A stretch of 64,000 nt of DNA from Bin80 sp965208025 (GCA_965208025.1 OZ242302.1:2728001-2792000); one strand, 5' to 3'. Counted from the stretch's first letter, positions 1 to 10,206 are shown. Made by a program: numbers and translations. Notes: generated from the sequence alone by a model not told the origin.

Positions 1-164
1 TTTTGCCTCTGAAACTCTATGGCGCGCATCACCGTGACCACGGTCTTCCCTGTTCCCGGTCCACCGATGATAAGATGCTGGCCTTGGGTTGGACGTGCTA
101 ATACTTCGTCTTGATCCTTCGTCAGATCCTGTACCCCGGGCAATTTCCATGTACGGGCCTTCAT
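1..164 (-). CDS. UvrD/Rep-like helicase, N-terminal fragment (runs off window)
   Basis: The minus strand opens with ATG at 162-164 and stays open to the window edge, giving 54 residues. A Q-motif-like stretch (LTKDQDEVL) is followed by a Walker A motif, GGPGTGKT, at about residues 36-43. That layout is typical of superfamily I UvrD/Rep helicases. The start lies 4 nt after the stop of the DrmA-DrmB fusion, so the two are almost certainly co-transcribed and probably work together in defence. Only the first P-loop is visible, so another P-loop ATPase with the same N-terminus is possible. Confidence 0.7.
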   Translation of the reverse strand, partial: MKARTWKLPGVQDLTKDQDEVLARPTQGQHLIIGGPGTGKTVVTVMRAIEFQRQ

Positions 165-168
165 GTGA

Positions 169-3100
169 TTATGGATGGGTTATCTCAAGAAGGGATGGGA
201 GATTCAGACCGTTCCCATTGATTAGGGTACGATCAAGATACTGGTTATTACAGCAGCAACTAGATTCGGGGATCATTAGACACGCATGGCAGGCTGCCCC
301 ATTTAATTGTTCATGCTTACTGACTTCAGGATTGCAACATACTGGATCAAAAGAGCACCACTGGGAGGCTTCAAATGCCCGTGCAATCAGACGGTAAAAC
401 TTCTCAGGTTGAGCCCACTCCATCAAGCCACCCAGCGAACCATGTTTGTCTGAAACAGCAACAAAAATCAAAATTCCTGCCATAGGATTTTTGCCGTCTT
501 TGACGTATATACTCTCTTGGAGAGAGGCTGATGGGTACCCACAACTGCGCTCCAGTTGTCGGATCAACAGATGGGACAGTGAGTGACACAGAATAAACCG
601 GGGTGTTTTAGATACCTCCTCATGTTCTTTTAAAGAGCAATCCACGCGGTTCAAAAATCTGTTCAACTCATGGTCAGTCAACTGAGCTTCTCTGACCTTT
701 TCCTCCCATAACTGTAGCAAGGGCTCGCTCAATGTAAAGAAAATTCCTTCACCATATAATTCATCTGCGGGGAGCCAATCAGATCTATCAGATAGATCGG
801 GAGGCACCAAATTGGCGCTTCGTTTTACATTGTTTCCTCTGGATAAGTCTTGGGATGCATGACGACTGAATCCTAAGAACACCAATATCATTCGTAGACG
901 TTCAACTGAGATCAGGCAGTTAACCAAAGATACCATTTCCGGAGAAACAAAATCACCTTTCTGTTCGGCCCACTCTTGTGTATAATGCTTCGTGACGAGA
1001 TCTTCATCCTCTCGTTGATCCGGAATTGGGTGTAATAGTGCATCATATTCACTCCGCATCATATGATCCGCATCCAATTGTTCACCGTAAGAAGGGTATC
1101 CACGCTCAATTTCTTTTAATGCGCCTCTGATCTCGTTGGGACTGCATCCGTACTTTGTTGCAATACGCTTTATTGCGCTTTTACGCTGAAGATCTGTTTG
1201 ACCTTTGTCAATACTCCGTTTATCTTCGCTATTTCGATACAGAAGATCAACGACACTACCCTGTCTGATGCGTGATTCAGGTGGTATAACCAGAGACCTG
1301 AATTTCTCTTCTTGGTATATTCTGGAATCACCGATATACATGACTTCTGCCATGCTCTCGTCAGTTGATCCTCCTGCGGGCTCGCGGATCCATGGCTGTT
1401 TCCAGGTTTTCTTCCCATACCAACACTTCTCTTCCCATCCCTTACTGTTACATTTCGTACACTTGACCAAGTAGTCCGGCTTAAAGATCAGCTTGAGATA
1501 GGCCTGATCATTGCTACGAGGGCAATCTTTTGACTTTTTCCCATGTGCCATATAATGCCAGTCCACATCTGCTAAATGGCCATGCCGATGTACAAGAACC
1601 CAATGAACCTGTCTTGTGATTCCTTGGCAGTTGTCATCTGGGCATTTATTTTCCTTGATCAAGGAAGATTGACACAGTAGCCCGCATTCAGCACAATATG
1701 ACCACTTGGGGAATTTCATTGTCGGAATACAATTGATCAGTTTGTCATCAATCTCTTTTGGAACCGGCGGCTTTATAAGTCTACGGTTGCTGATTTTTGG
1801 ATGCATACAAATCTGAGTCACATACTTCAGTTCTTGGTCAGACTGAAGATCTTGCGGCCAACAGGTGATATCTTTCACCACCGAGTTGAATCTCTCTACA
1901 TTTTCACCCATGTGTACGATAGAACCGACTCCCGATGAACCTAACACATCCGAAAATCGCACGTCAATCGTATGATCTCTATGTTTGAATTTTGCCGATT
2001 CCTCAACATTTCGCATAGAATTCAATGTATCCCATACCCCTGTAACTGAGGACTCTGCACTCTTCAGTAATCGGTCGGCATCTGTCCGGTCTTTACGCAA
2101 ATTGTAGCGAAGTTCTCGGCGTCTTTTCTGGCAATCCTCAGCTTTATCACGCCAAGTTTGGTAAAGTAGTCCGAGATGCTCATGCACATGAGTTTGAATT
2201 ATGGGATCTATACATGCTCTTGTGAACCTATCATATAGCTGAGGTAAAATTTGTTTTTCCACTTTCTCTTGTTCTCCGATTTTAAGGGCACCAGCATTAT
2301 CAACCAGATGATTACACAGGTATCTAAGAGAAATAACCAAAGATGCATGAAGGGCTCGTTTGCGTGCCTGATAGGTGAATGGGGTAATACTGGAAGCCTC
2401 TACAAACCGATGAAATGATTCGTGGAATGGCCGGAAATTTTCGTAGTGTGTAAGACTGCGAGCTTGCGTAGGATAGTAATTGACAATCACTAAGCCAGGT
2501 ATTTCGGCCCGACCAATGCGGCCGGTAACCTGAATGTATTCCCCGGTTGATTGTGGTTGTCCATTGACCACCATCAGAGCCAACCGCGAAACATCAAGAC
2601 CCACAGAAATCATGTTGGTTGCAAACACCAAATCAATGCATTTCGCATGATTTCGAGGATGTTCTAATTCCTTGAATGTTATGGCACAATCTTCGGCTGA
2701 CTTGAGACTGGTGAGTTCAGCGATGCGGGGATTATGCAATCGCTTATTAATGGCATCCAGCATAGGATGACTCTTACTCACGAACTTCACTCCTTCCGTT
2801 GGAACACCACGGAGAGTCTCGTTATGGTGCATGCGCACATCCCTCAAACTGCGATTAAATACGATCATCGTCCACCACGCCTCCGCTAAATCAGCAAAAT
2901 TTTGATCTTCCCTAAATAAAACATCTGGGGCCGACATAAGCGCAGCCACAATGGGGGTAATGCTTTCTTGTCTCTTAAGGTTAGGTGCCATATATCCCAA
3001 GTACATCCGACCTGGCCGACTTATATCCGTACAGGCGAAGTACATGTCATCACAGGAAATCCCTGGTGGTGGAAAAACACGGAGGTCACGTCCGTACAGG

Positions 3101-5112
3101 CTACGGACTTGCTTATGTGCTTCGTTGATTGTAGCTGTTGATGCAATATATTTTGGAGTCAGTCCAAGTCCCGCGATGACCGTTTCAATACTTGCCTCGT
3201 AAAGACCAGCGATTGATCCAAGCGGACCGGTCACGAGATGCAATTCATCTTGAATGATAAGCTCTGGGGGGCGCGTATCGCGGCCAAAAAAAGAGCGTGG
3301 CGCATCAATCCATGGTAACCTAGCGAACTTATCAATTGTACTAATAAGAAGAGATGGGGGAGCATCATACAAGGCATCATCAACAACTTTACACGGCAGT
3401 GACGGTTGAGGATTGGAATTGCTATTCTGCCCAAAATCACAGTCGGTTTTATTTGTGCAGAACAATTCAAAAGAATCCGGTTTGGATACATACCCATCTT
3501 TTGTTAACTCTCTACCGCACCACGGGCAGGAGGTGATTATAAAATTGAAGCGTTCAGAATCAAGACCATCCTGAATGTTCTGCACTTTCTGTTTTGCATG
3601 CTCGTAGGTATTCGGGCTCACAGCCGAACCAGCCCAAAATCCTACACTGAATGGCTCTTCTCCAAGACGATTATCTTTCATACGGATCAACTCAACCGCA
3701 CAGATCATACGGGCAGCGCGTTCAAACTGCTGACGTGTCAGCAATCGCAATGTATAACGCATAACAGCAACAGTACCTCCTCCCTTCTTTCCATAATTGA
3801 GTCTACGCCAGATAATAAGGAATGCGATGAGTCCCAAATACGCTTCTGTTTTGCCTCCGCCAGTAGGAAACCATATGAGATCCACCGTCTCCCGAAAGTT
3901 ACTGTGTTCCATAACGGTAGACTCGAGAACAGTCAGAAGAAAAGCTAACTGAAAAGATCTCCATTGATAACTCTGTGTGCTTGGATCCCGTCCTTTAACT
4001 TTATCTGCCTGCTGCATCTGGTTTAGCATAGTCAGATTAGCCAAGCGAAAAGCCTCTCTAACACGCCCGTCATTCTCAAGCAGATCAACACCCAGATGCA
4101 TACGCCTCAAAGCGGTTTTCATACGTATTAATATGCGTTCCCCAGTTTCTCTCTCTATGTCATCAGCGAACTCTGAAAAGATCTTCCGCTGATCAGCAAT
4201 CCATTTTTCGTATCCCCTCAGAAAATCCCGTAGAGTGGGTAAGAGGGCTGTTATATCACAATGGCATAGAAACTTCAAATCAAGTACTTCATGATTTCCA
4301 TGGGGATTTATTGATAGTGCGGGGGTTTCAACCACCGGCATAAATTCTGCCCAGACCTTTGGCATGCTGTCAGGACTCATGTCCCAATCTACTGCAGCAC
4401 CATGGCCAACAGCAAAAATCTTTCTATCCTTGTATTGAAGTTCAAATTCAAGCTCTTCCTCACTCATCATGGATCTGGGGGTGCGAGGAAGCTCAAATAT
4501 ATCGCCAGACTCAATGGTGCAATTGAGTCTAACTTCAAAAAGACATGCTTCTGCTTTATCGGAGTGTCTCACACTTTCAGGACCACTTTGAGAGTTAGAG
4601 ATCGCCAATGTGCAGAGGATTCCATTCGTTTGGGGGCGTGGCTCCAGCATGATGCATGCCTGATCATCCCAAATTGTTTGCTTGAATATGTTATTAGGCT
4701 GATCAATCGTTAATTCAAGATGCGGCAGTTCTATGCGCCGATATATTTGCTTAACATATCTTCCAGATTCATCTCTTTTAGCCAAGCTCTTGTAACGGCT
4801 TGCGGATGCTGAGATTGAAAGCTGAGCATCCTGGCTCACAAAGAAAGTAAACCCGACACTGGATGGAGCCGTATAGTAGCGTCTGTATGAAAATTTTTCA
4901 TTTGGATCCTCTTTTCCATTTGAGGATCCATCCAGTTGAGTGACTCTTGGGTGATCAATGCGATGAGTTGAAGTGAAATCCTGTGGACTAAGCACACCGA
5001 CGGGATACAATTTTAAAGGATTTTCTTTTATAATTGTGTCTTCGGTTGCGGGGCCGATCATCTGTGAACGCAGCCACTCCACCAAGCGAGCTCGTGCCTC
5101 AACGTAATCCAT
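169..5112 (-). CDS. drmAB: DISARM-type helicase: DrmA-DrmB fusion (1647 aa)
   Basis: The N-terminal two thirds match a DrmA-type superfamily II helicase. Walker A FPTGGGKTEAY is near residues 415-425, the DEAD-like box QDELHLVTGPLGS near 620, and the motif VI region YIQVTGRIGR near 850. The C-terminal third looks like DrmB (DUF1998): a Cys cluster CAECGLLC...CPDDNC near 1135-1155, then HRHGHLADVDW, further CxxC pairs, and a Cys/His-rich tail (CHACLMI). DISARM normally encodes DrmA and DrmB as separate proteins that act together against incoming phage DNA, so a single 1647-residue chain is notable. A UvrD-like gene follows directly. No PLD nuclease (drmC) is visible in the window, so this may be a DISARM relative rather than canonical DISARM. 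The divergent neighbour is an AAA_13 ATPase. Confidence 0.8.
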   Translation of the reverse strand: MDYVEARARLVEWLRSQMIGPATEDTIIKENPLKLYPVGVLSPQDFTSTHRIDHPRVTQLDGSSNGKEDPNEKFSYRRYYTAPSSVGFTFFVSQDAQLSISASASRYKSLAKRDESGRYVKQIYRRIELPHLELTIDQPNNIFKQTIWDDQACIMLEPRPQTNGILCTLAISNSQSGPESVRHSDKAEACLFEVRLNCTIESGDIFELPRTPRSMMSEEELEFELQYKDRKIFAVGHGAAVDWDMSPDSMPKVWAEFMPVVETPALSINPHGNHEVLDLKFLCHCDITALLPTLRDFLRGYEKWIADQRKIFSEFADDIERETGERILIRMKTALRRMHLGVDLLENDGRVREAFRLANLTMLNQMQQADKVKGRDPSTQSYQWRSFQLAFLLTVLESTVMEHSNFRETVDLIWFPTGGGKTEAYLGLIAFLIIWRRLNYGKKGGGTVAVMRYTLRLLTRQQFERAARMICAVELIRMKDNRLGEEPFSVGFWAGSAVSPNTYEHAKQKVQNIQDGLDSERFNFIITSCPWCGRELTKDGYVSKPDSFELFCTNKTDCDFGQNSNSNPQPSLPCKVVDDALYDAPPSLLISTIDKFARLPWIDAPRSFFGRDTRPPELIIQDELHLVTGPLGSIAGLYEASIETVIAGLGLTPKYIASTATINEAHKQVRSLYGRDLRVFPPPGISCDDMYFACTDISRPGRMYLGYMAPNLKRQESITPIVAALMSAPDVLFREDQNFADLAEAWWTMIVFNRSLRDVRMHHNETLRGVPTEGVKFVSKSHPMLDAINKRLHNPRIAELTSLKSAEDCAITFKELEHPRNHAKCIDLVFATNMISVGLDVSRLALMVVNGQPQSTGEYIQVTGRIGRAEIPGLVIVNYYPTQARSLTHYENFRPFHESFHRFVEASSITPFTYQARKRALHASLVISLRYLCNHLVDNAGALKIGEQEKVEKQILPQLYDRFTRACIDPIIQTHVHEHLGLLYQTWRDKAEDCQKRRRELRYNLRKDRTDADRLLKSAESSVTGVWDTLNSMRNVEESAKFKHRDHTIDVRFSDVLGSSGVGSIVHMGENVERFNSVVKDITCWPQDLQSDQELKYVTQICMHPKISNRRLIKPPVPKEIDDKLINCIPTMKFPKWSYCAECGLLCQSSLIKENKCPDDNCQGITRQVHWVLVHRHGHLADVDWHYMAHGKKSKDCPRSNDQAYLKLIFKPDYLVKCTKCNSKGWEEKCWYGKKTWKQPWIREPAGGSTDESMAEVMYIGDSRIYQEEKFRSLVIPPESRIRQGSVVDLLYRNSEDKRSIDKGQTDLQRKSAIKRIATKYGCSPNEIRGALKEIERGYPSYGEQLDADHMMRSEYDALLHPIPDQREDEDLVTKHYTQEWAEQKGDFVSPEMVSLVNCLISVERLRMILVFLGFSRHASQDLSRGNNVKRSANLVPPDLSDRSDWLPADELYGEGIFFTLSEPLLQLWEEKVREAQLTDHELNRFLNRVDCSLKEHEEVSKTPRFILCHSLSHLLIRQLERSCGYPSASLQESIYVKDGKNPMAGILIFVAVSDKHGSLGGLMEWAQPEKFYRLIARAFEASQWCSFDPVCCNPEVSKHEQLNGAACHACLMIPESSCCCNNQYLDRTLINGNGLNLPSLLEITHP

Positions 5113-5280
5113 GGATAGCTTAAACCCTAATGTTTGAGGACAATGTTATCAATATACTTTGGGGTATACTACGGTATAGTATTTGAATCTGATCAGAGTG
5201 CAAGGGGGCAACTGAAACATTTTTTCCAAGGCACATTGATCACATATTTCAATAAATTTCATAAAAATATACGGTTCTTA

Positions 5281-5344
5281 CCTATTCCGGCATATTGGGA
5301 CACTCAATCCATTTTAATTGGGACACCCAATACGTCGGAATAGG
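5281..5344. promoter_or_regulatory. Operator-like repeat cluster in divergent intergenic region
   Basis: Two 15-bp direct repeats, ATTGGGACACTCAAT (5294-5308) and ATTGGGACACCCAAT (5317-5331), start 23 bp apart and each has palindromic ATTG/CAAT ends. They are enclosed by a perfect 9-bp inverted repeat, CCTATTCCG (5281-5289) and CGGAATAGG (5336-5344). The cluster ends 16 bp before the AAA_13 start codon and lies between the divergent drmAB and AAA_13 genes. A regulator site is likely; a relic of an IS21-type end is the alternative, because IS21 multiple terminal repeats elsewhere here also have a 23-bp period. Confidence 0.5.
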
Positions 5345-5360
5345 CATATTCAGATGTGAC

Positions 5361-7727
5361 ATGTTTGAGAAGATAACCAAACTCAAAAATTTTGGAATAT
5401 TCCGTGATTTCTCATGGGATAAGCATACTCCAAATTTAGCGCAATTCAACCTGATTTACGGATGTAACCGAAGTGGGAAAACAACCCTCTCCAAGGTCTT
5501 CGCCGCGTGTGAAAAAAGGACGATTGATTTCGACGAGTATCCCAGCAACGGCGAATTTGAGATCAAAGTAAAGGAGGGAGAGAATGTAAGCCACAAAAAC
5601 TGCCAGAACGCCGCGTACCCTGTCCGAGTATTCAACAGGGACTTCGTCAAAGAAAACTTATTTTTTGACTTAAGAGGCTCTCGCACTAACCCAGTAACTT
5701 ATATCGGTAAAGAAGATATAGAAAGTGCCTCTAAATTGAAAAACCTCCAAGACACTCTAGCATCTCTCACGGAAAAGCATAATACAACTCAAAACGCCTT
5801 AGAAAGAAAAAAACAAGAGGAAGAGGGCTTCAGAACCAGAATCGCAAAACGAATCAAGGATGAACTGGGCATGCATCCAAGCGACAGCTATAGAAATTAC
5901 GATAAAGCCAACCTCAAAGAGAGGCTTGCGATAACAGGGATTGAAAACTTCTGTGAACTATTGCCGGAGGATAAGGAAAACAAGATGACCCTGATACGAA
6001 GCGAACCGCCCGAGAGTCTGAAAACGCTTGCCGAATACAGTGTTGATATCCAGTTCAAGGGAAAAAGATTGGGGGGATTTCTTGAGATTTCAAAAGAGAT
6101 CTCGGAGCTCCTAACCCGTAGTGTTGTCTCCGAAACGATGGGCCGCCTAAAGAATGATGATGAAATAAACAAATGGGCTGAGGAAGGCCTACGACTTCAT
6201 CTAGAAAAAGACGAGGAAAAGAAATGTCTATTCTGCCTGAATCAATTGGAAGCGAATTTTCTTGAATCGTTATCAAGACATTTCAGCGAGGATTACAGAA
6301 ATGTACAAGAGAACATAGACTCTTTCATTCAAAGCTTAAATCATTTGAAGCAGGAGAAACGACCCACTGAGAATCAAGATCTTATTGCAGAGCTACGAGA
6401 CGAATACAAGAATCAAGTGGAAAAATTGAACGCCGTTCTGAAAGAGATGAATGACTGGATAGACGAAACCATAATAAAATTGAAGGAAAAACGTGGGAAT
6501 CCATTATTGAATCTGGAATTAGTCCATAGCCCAAAAGAATTTGGCAATCTATCCAACAAAGTAATACAGAATCTTAACTCTCTTATTAGCAGACATAATC
6601 ATGAATCACAGAACCATGCACAGCACATAAGCGAAGCCAAAAAGGACATAGAAAATCATATGATCGCTTCAGCAATAAACGAAGAGCACTACGAAGGAAT
6701 AAAATCGTCGCTGGATTCATTGGTCAAGGAGAAAGAACAAGTTGGAAATGAACTTAAAGCAAACCAGAAGGAAATCTCACACCTTGAACAGAAAACCTCA
6801 GAAATTGGGGAAGCGGTAAATGAGATTAACCAATACCTTAGAGATTTTTTTGGAAGTAATGAGATTGAGCTTGAACTTGATTCCTCAAAAAAAGGATATG
6901 TTATAAGACGACATGGAGAAGATGCCTCTAACTTCAGTGAAGGAGAGAAAAACGCAATTGCATTTTCCTATTTCATTATAAAGACACGCGAAAAGGGATT
7001 TGATATTAAAGAAAGCACAATCGTGATTGACGACCCGATTTCAAGCTTTGATTCCATTTTTACTTACCACTGTTGCTTGCTCTTGAAAAACAAATTCAAG
7101 AATGCAAAACAACTGATTCTTCTAACACACAATTTTCAGGTCTTTACTATAGTAAAAAAATACTGGTTTTCCTTGAAAAACAGAAAGTTTAAAAACCAAA
7201 ACAAGAAAAGAAATGGACAACCACCACTCTTCTCGTGTGAATATTTCATGATCAGAAACGGAGGAGTAACCGATGCTCGCCGTTACGCACTGATTAAGCC
7301 TCTTGATAAAACCCTACGAAATTTCAATTCGGAGTACCATTTCCTGTTTTCAGAACTGAGTCAATTCCTTGAGGAATCGGGAGATGACTACACAGAGTTC
7401 TACCGTATCGGGAATGTGGTTAGACGATTTCTTGAGACATACGCAAACTTTAAAATTCCAAATTCAGGTGACTTAAGTAGCAAGCTTGATCAGCTCTCCA
7501 AAAACTGTAAAGGAAGTATAGCAGGAGAAATAAGCGAGACGGAAAAGGATAAACTATACAGGTTGATTAACGAGTCATCGCATGTGAGTGATCCTGCGGG
7601 TGCGTTTGAGCATGAGGATAGAGATGAAATTAAAAGCGCTATTCGTACTCTGATGAGGATTGTTGAAGGATCGGATAAAAGGCATTATGATTCTCTCCTT
7701 GAAGAAACCAAACTTTCTCGAACTTAG
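5361..7727 (+). CDS. RloC/PrrC-like AAA_13 ATPase, possible anticodon nuclease
   Basis: This 788-residue protein has an ABC/SMC-type ATPase split by a coiled coil. Walker A GCNRSGKTT is at residues 34-42, a single CLFC at 289-292 sits inside the coiled coil like a zinc hook, a signature-like SEGEKNAIAFSYF is near 525, and Walker B/D-loop VIDDPISSFDS is near 557-567. The C-terminal part carries R688-x3-E692 (RRFLE) and H741 (ESSHV), resembling the Arg-Glu-His triad of PrrC and RloC, which cut tRNA in response to DNA damage or antirestriction. ATG 5361 is preferred over an upstream ATG at 5295, which would start inside the repeat cluster. The gene is divergent from drmAB. Nuclease activity is inferred from the motif only; a non-nucleolytic AAA_13 protein is possible. 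Confidence 0.75.
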   Translation: MFEKITKLKNFGIFRDFSWDKHTPNLAQFNLIYGCNRSGKTTLSKVFAACEKRTIDFDEYPSNGEFEIKVKEGENVSHKNCQNAAYPVRVFNRDFVKENLFFDLRGSRTNPVTYIGKEDIESASKLKNLQDTLASLTEKHNTTQNALERKKQEEEGFRTRIAKRIKDELGMHPSDSYRNYDKANLKERLAITGIENFCELLPEDKENKMTLIRSEPPESLKTLAEYSVDIQFKGKRLGGFLEISKEISELLTRSVVSETMGRLKNDDEINKWAEEGLRLHLEKDEEKKCLFCLNQLEANFLESLSRHFSEDYRNVQENIDSFIQSLNHLKQEKRPTENQDLIAELRDEYKNQVEKLNAVLKEMNDWIDETIIKLKEKRGNPLLNLELVHSPKEFGNLSNKVIQNLNSLISRHNHESQNHAQHISEAKKDIENHMIASAINEEHYEGIKSSLDSLVKEKEQVGNELKANQKEISHLEQKTSEIGEAVNEINQYLRDFFGSNEIELELDSSKKGYVIRRHGEDASNFSEGEKNAIAFSYFIIKTREKGFDIKESTIVIDDPISSFDSIFTYHCCLLLKNKFKNAKQLILLTHNFQVFTIVKKYWFSLKNRKFKNQNKKRNGQPPLFSCEYFMIRNGGVTDARRYALIKPLDKTLRNFNSEYHFLFSELSQFLEESGDDYTEFYRIGNVVRRFLETYANFKIPNSGDLSSKLDQLSKNCKGSIAGEISETEKDKLYRLINESSHVSDPAGAFEHEDRDEIKSAIRTLMRIVEGSDKRHYDSLLEETKLSRT

Positions 7728-8038
7728 GATTCTATCGCAATTCATAACGGTTATAACGTAATACCATTGAGCACAGCGGTTGCGCGGGTGTATATTCAGA
7801 TGAATTTGCCCGTTTTTTCCATTATACCTGAATAGGGGGTAACTTCAGTACCTAACGCTTATCCTCAAGTGATGATAACCCGTCTGATTGAGCTGGCGAA
7901 ACAGTTTTTGAAGCAATTGGATAACCAAGTTCGATAAGCATAATACTGTGCTGTCTTCATTGGAGGCCTTTGAGGGATTGCGACTAACGCTCGCGTACCT
8001 ACGTTCCATATCTATCGTTTTCGATCGCGGTACGAACG
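7728..8038. other. Intergenic, no gene supported
   Basis: This stretch follows the AAA_13 gene. Short open frames, including a 24-codon reading at about 7863-7937, have no recognisable content. It leads into the start of the HEPN-like pseudogene. Confidence 0.5.
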
Positions 8039-8042
8039 ATGA

Positions 8043-8121
8043 ATACAAAGGAAGCCATAAAGCAGGAACTAAAGAGGGCATCTCCCACAATTCAGACTCA
8101 GGAGGAGCATCTGTTCGCAAT
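8043..8121. repeat. 79-bp target-site duplication, left copy
   Basis: Identical to 10128-10206, immediately outside both inverted repeats of the IS1634-type element. It consists of the 5' coding part of the interrupted HEPN-like gene. Confidence 0.95.
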
Positions 8122-10127
8122 CCTGACTTCGACGGTTTGCAATTTTCTGAAAACAAAGAGAGCCTTATTTTTCAGTGGATACAGGTCTTTTGAAAAGAGT
8201 GTTCAGACAACTTTGAACACTACAAACACCGTCGGTTTTACCGCTTTTTGCGGTCTGAATCCCAGACGTTAAGCCATCCCTTGGGAGGCGGGTTACGGGT
8301 CTTTCTCCAAGGGTACGGTCTGGCGCTGAATCGTCAACCCCATCGCTTTGTAAAGCCGAACTTTTGTACTGTTGGCCGCCGACGGGATCGCAAAATGACG
8401 CTGGGTCGTCTTGTCTCGTACCACGGACACCTCTACTTCACGCAACTGAGCCAAAATCTGTCCCTCACTGATGGGCGCCTCCGCGCCATGTCGCGTGTTG
8501 TAGATTCGACGCAGAATGCGCAGCATCGCAAAGGCGGCAAAGCATATGGCAATGTGCGCGCGGACGCGGCGCTCCGTCCAGTGAAACACCGGACGAACCG
8601 CCATGGTATGCTTTAACACACGAAAGCCTTCCTCAATCTGCCATAATCCCCCGTACTGCGCATACACTTGTGCAGCGGAGGATGCCTTGAGACTCGTCCA
8701 TACCGCGTGCAATCCCTCCAATTGACGATCCTTCTCAATGGCCGCTGCATTCAGCTTCACCGCATTCCGGTTCACGTTCAAGTAACGACCCTTCTGACCC
8801 GATCCCTTGACCCCAGATGCCAAACGCTTCTGGGCTTTCGTTACCGCCTTCTCTCGTTCGTGTGCGTCCTTGGCCGCACGCTTTGGACAATATCGCACGA
8901 TGAGCCGCCTCCCCCCAATCCGCACTTCGCTTACCTTGCGCCCATCCGCGGTGAACTGCCACTTGAGGGTGCCCGTAACCTTACGCAATTCCTCCGCCTT
9001 CATTGAGCGCAAACGGGCCGCAACCACATAGTCATGCCCCATACTTTGCAGTAAGGCGACATGGTCCGCACTCAGCATCCCAGAATCCGCCACAACCACC
9101 ACACGGTCCAATGCAAAACGGGCCTTCAACGAGGTGATCGCTGGCTCCAGTGTCTTTACGTCCGCGGTGTTGCCTTCAAACAACTCATAGCCGACGGGCA
9201 GTCCGTCATGGGTCTGCATCAGGGCCAAGACCACCTGCACACGAGTATGCTTCCCATCTTTACTGTATCCCTTCTTGCGGAGTCCGTCGGGCTTGTCCGA
9301 AGCAAACGCCAGCGTGGTCACATCAAAAAACAGTACATCCAGCTTGCTTCCGAGTAAGTCGGTCACCTCCCGGGCCACGATCGACTGCAACCGTGCAATG
9401 CGCGGATCATCCACCGCATCCATCATCCGGTAAAACTTGTGGACCGGGACTTCCACGCCATCTTCCTTGGACAGTTGCCGCGCATGCGCCAGTTTGCTGT
9501 CGCCAGGGGATCCTAGACGTAACAATACGGCCTGCCTGAATAGACGCGCAGCCATCGCATGCCGTTTGGAAAACAACTGATCGAACCCCATCCGCATATA
9601 CAAGGCCCCAAACACCTCATGAAAGCCCACACAGATCCGCTTGACCTCCTCCAGCTTGCGGATGTCTTCCAGCGGGATGGGTTGGTCGGACGGTTTCCTA
9701 CGTCGGGCCTCCAAAGCGGCATGCGCACTATGCTCCGACGGAAACAAGGACGGCTTGCTCTCTTCTTCAATCCGCAATCGTTCCTGTTCCGCGATGTGCA
9801 GGAGGGCCTCCAATGCCGGGCCTTCGGGGGCCGTGCCCATATAGCGCATGATCCTCTGCCGCACTTTGCCATCCTTTGTGCGGTCATTGCGCACGATCTG
9901 GACAGCAATGTTTTGGGTCGTCTTTCGTTTGAGTTTGCGAACGAACATGATACAGGTAAGATACGGCACACAGTCCAAATATCCAAATCAAAAAACAGAC
10001 TGAACACTACATCTTGGGAACTCGGAAAACAGGGCTAAAATGGCCCCAAATACCCAAAAAAAGCCCAAAAATTACTCAAAAATGGCTATTTTGCCCTCCA
10101 AGTCAACACCTACCTGTCGAAGTCAGG
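8122..10127 (-). mobile_element. IS1634-type element, copy 1 (2006 bp)
   Basis: The element is bounded by terminal inverted repeats CCTGACTTCGAC and its near-complement TGTCGAAGTCAGG. It is flanked by a perfect 79-bp direct repeat (8043-8121 and 10128-10206). Long, variable target duplications are a known property of IS1634-group elements. It contains one full-length transposase gene, so this copy may be active. A 2001-bp relative lies at 50610-52610. Confidence 0.9.
8293..9948 (-). CDS. IS1634-family DDE transposase
   Basis: The 551-residue protein starts MFVRKLKRKTTQNIAVQ; a slightly longer frame upstream exists, but this ATG suits the family. Catalytic Asp candidates are in LFFDVTTLAF and VVVADSGMLS, and the Glu in the QIEEGFRVLKHTM region, which is the arrangement of IS1634/IS4-superfamily DDE transposases. 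It fills most of the element between the terminal repeats. The frame is intact, unlike the second copy at 50781-52431, which has a 5-base deletion in its C-terminal part. Confidence 0.9.
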   Translation of the reverse strand: MFVRKLKRKTTQNIAVQIVRNDRTKDGKVRQRIMRYMGTAPEGPALEALLHIAEQERLRIEEESKPSLFPSEHSAHAALEARRRKPSDQPIPLEDIRKLEEVKRICVGFHEVFGALYMRMGFDQLFSKRHAMAARLFRQAVLLRLGSPGDSKLAHARQLSKEDGVEVPVHKFYRMMDAVDDPRIARLQSIVAREVTDLLGSKLDVLFFDVTTLAFASDKPDGLRKKGYSKDGKHTRVQVVLALMQTHDGLPVGYELFEGNTADVKTLEPAITSLKARFALDRVVVVADSGMLSADHVALLQSMGHDYVVAARLRSMKAEELRKVTGTLKWQFTADGRKVSEVRIGGRRLIVRYCPKRAAKDAHEREKAVTKAQKRLASGVKGSGQKGRYLNVNRNAVKLNAAAIEKDRQLEGLHAVWTSLKASSAAQVYAQYGGLWQIEEGFRVLKHTMAVRPVFHWTERRVRAHIAICFAAFAMLRILRRIYNTRHGAEAPISEGQILAQLREVEVSVVRDKTTQRHFAIPSAANSTKVRLYKAMGLTIQRQTVPLEKDP

Positions 10128-10206
10128 ATACAAAGGAAGCCATAAAGCAGGAACTAAAGAGGGCATCTCCCACAATTCAGACTCAGGAGGAGCATCTGTT
10201 CGCAAT
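10128..10206. repeat. 79-bp target-site duplication, right copy
   Basis: Identical to 8043-8121 and directly abutting the right inverted repeat of the element. The interrupted reading frame resumes from its end. Confidence 0.95.
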
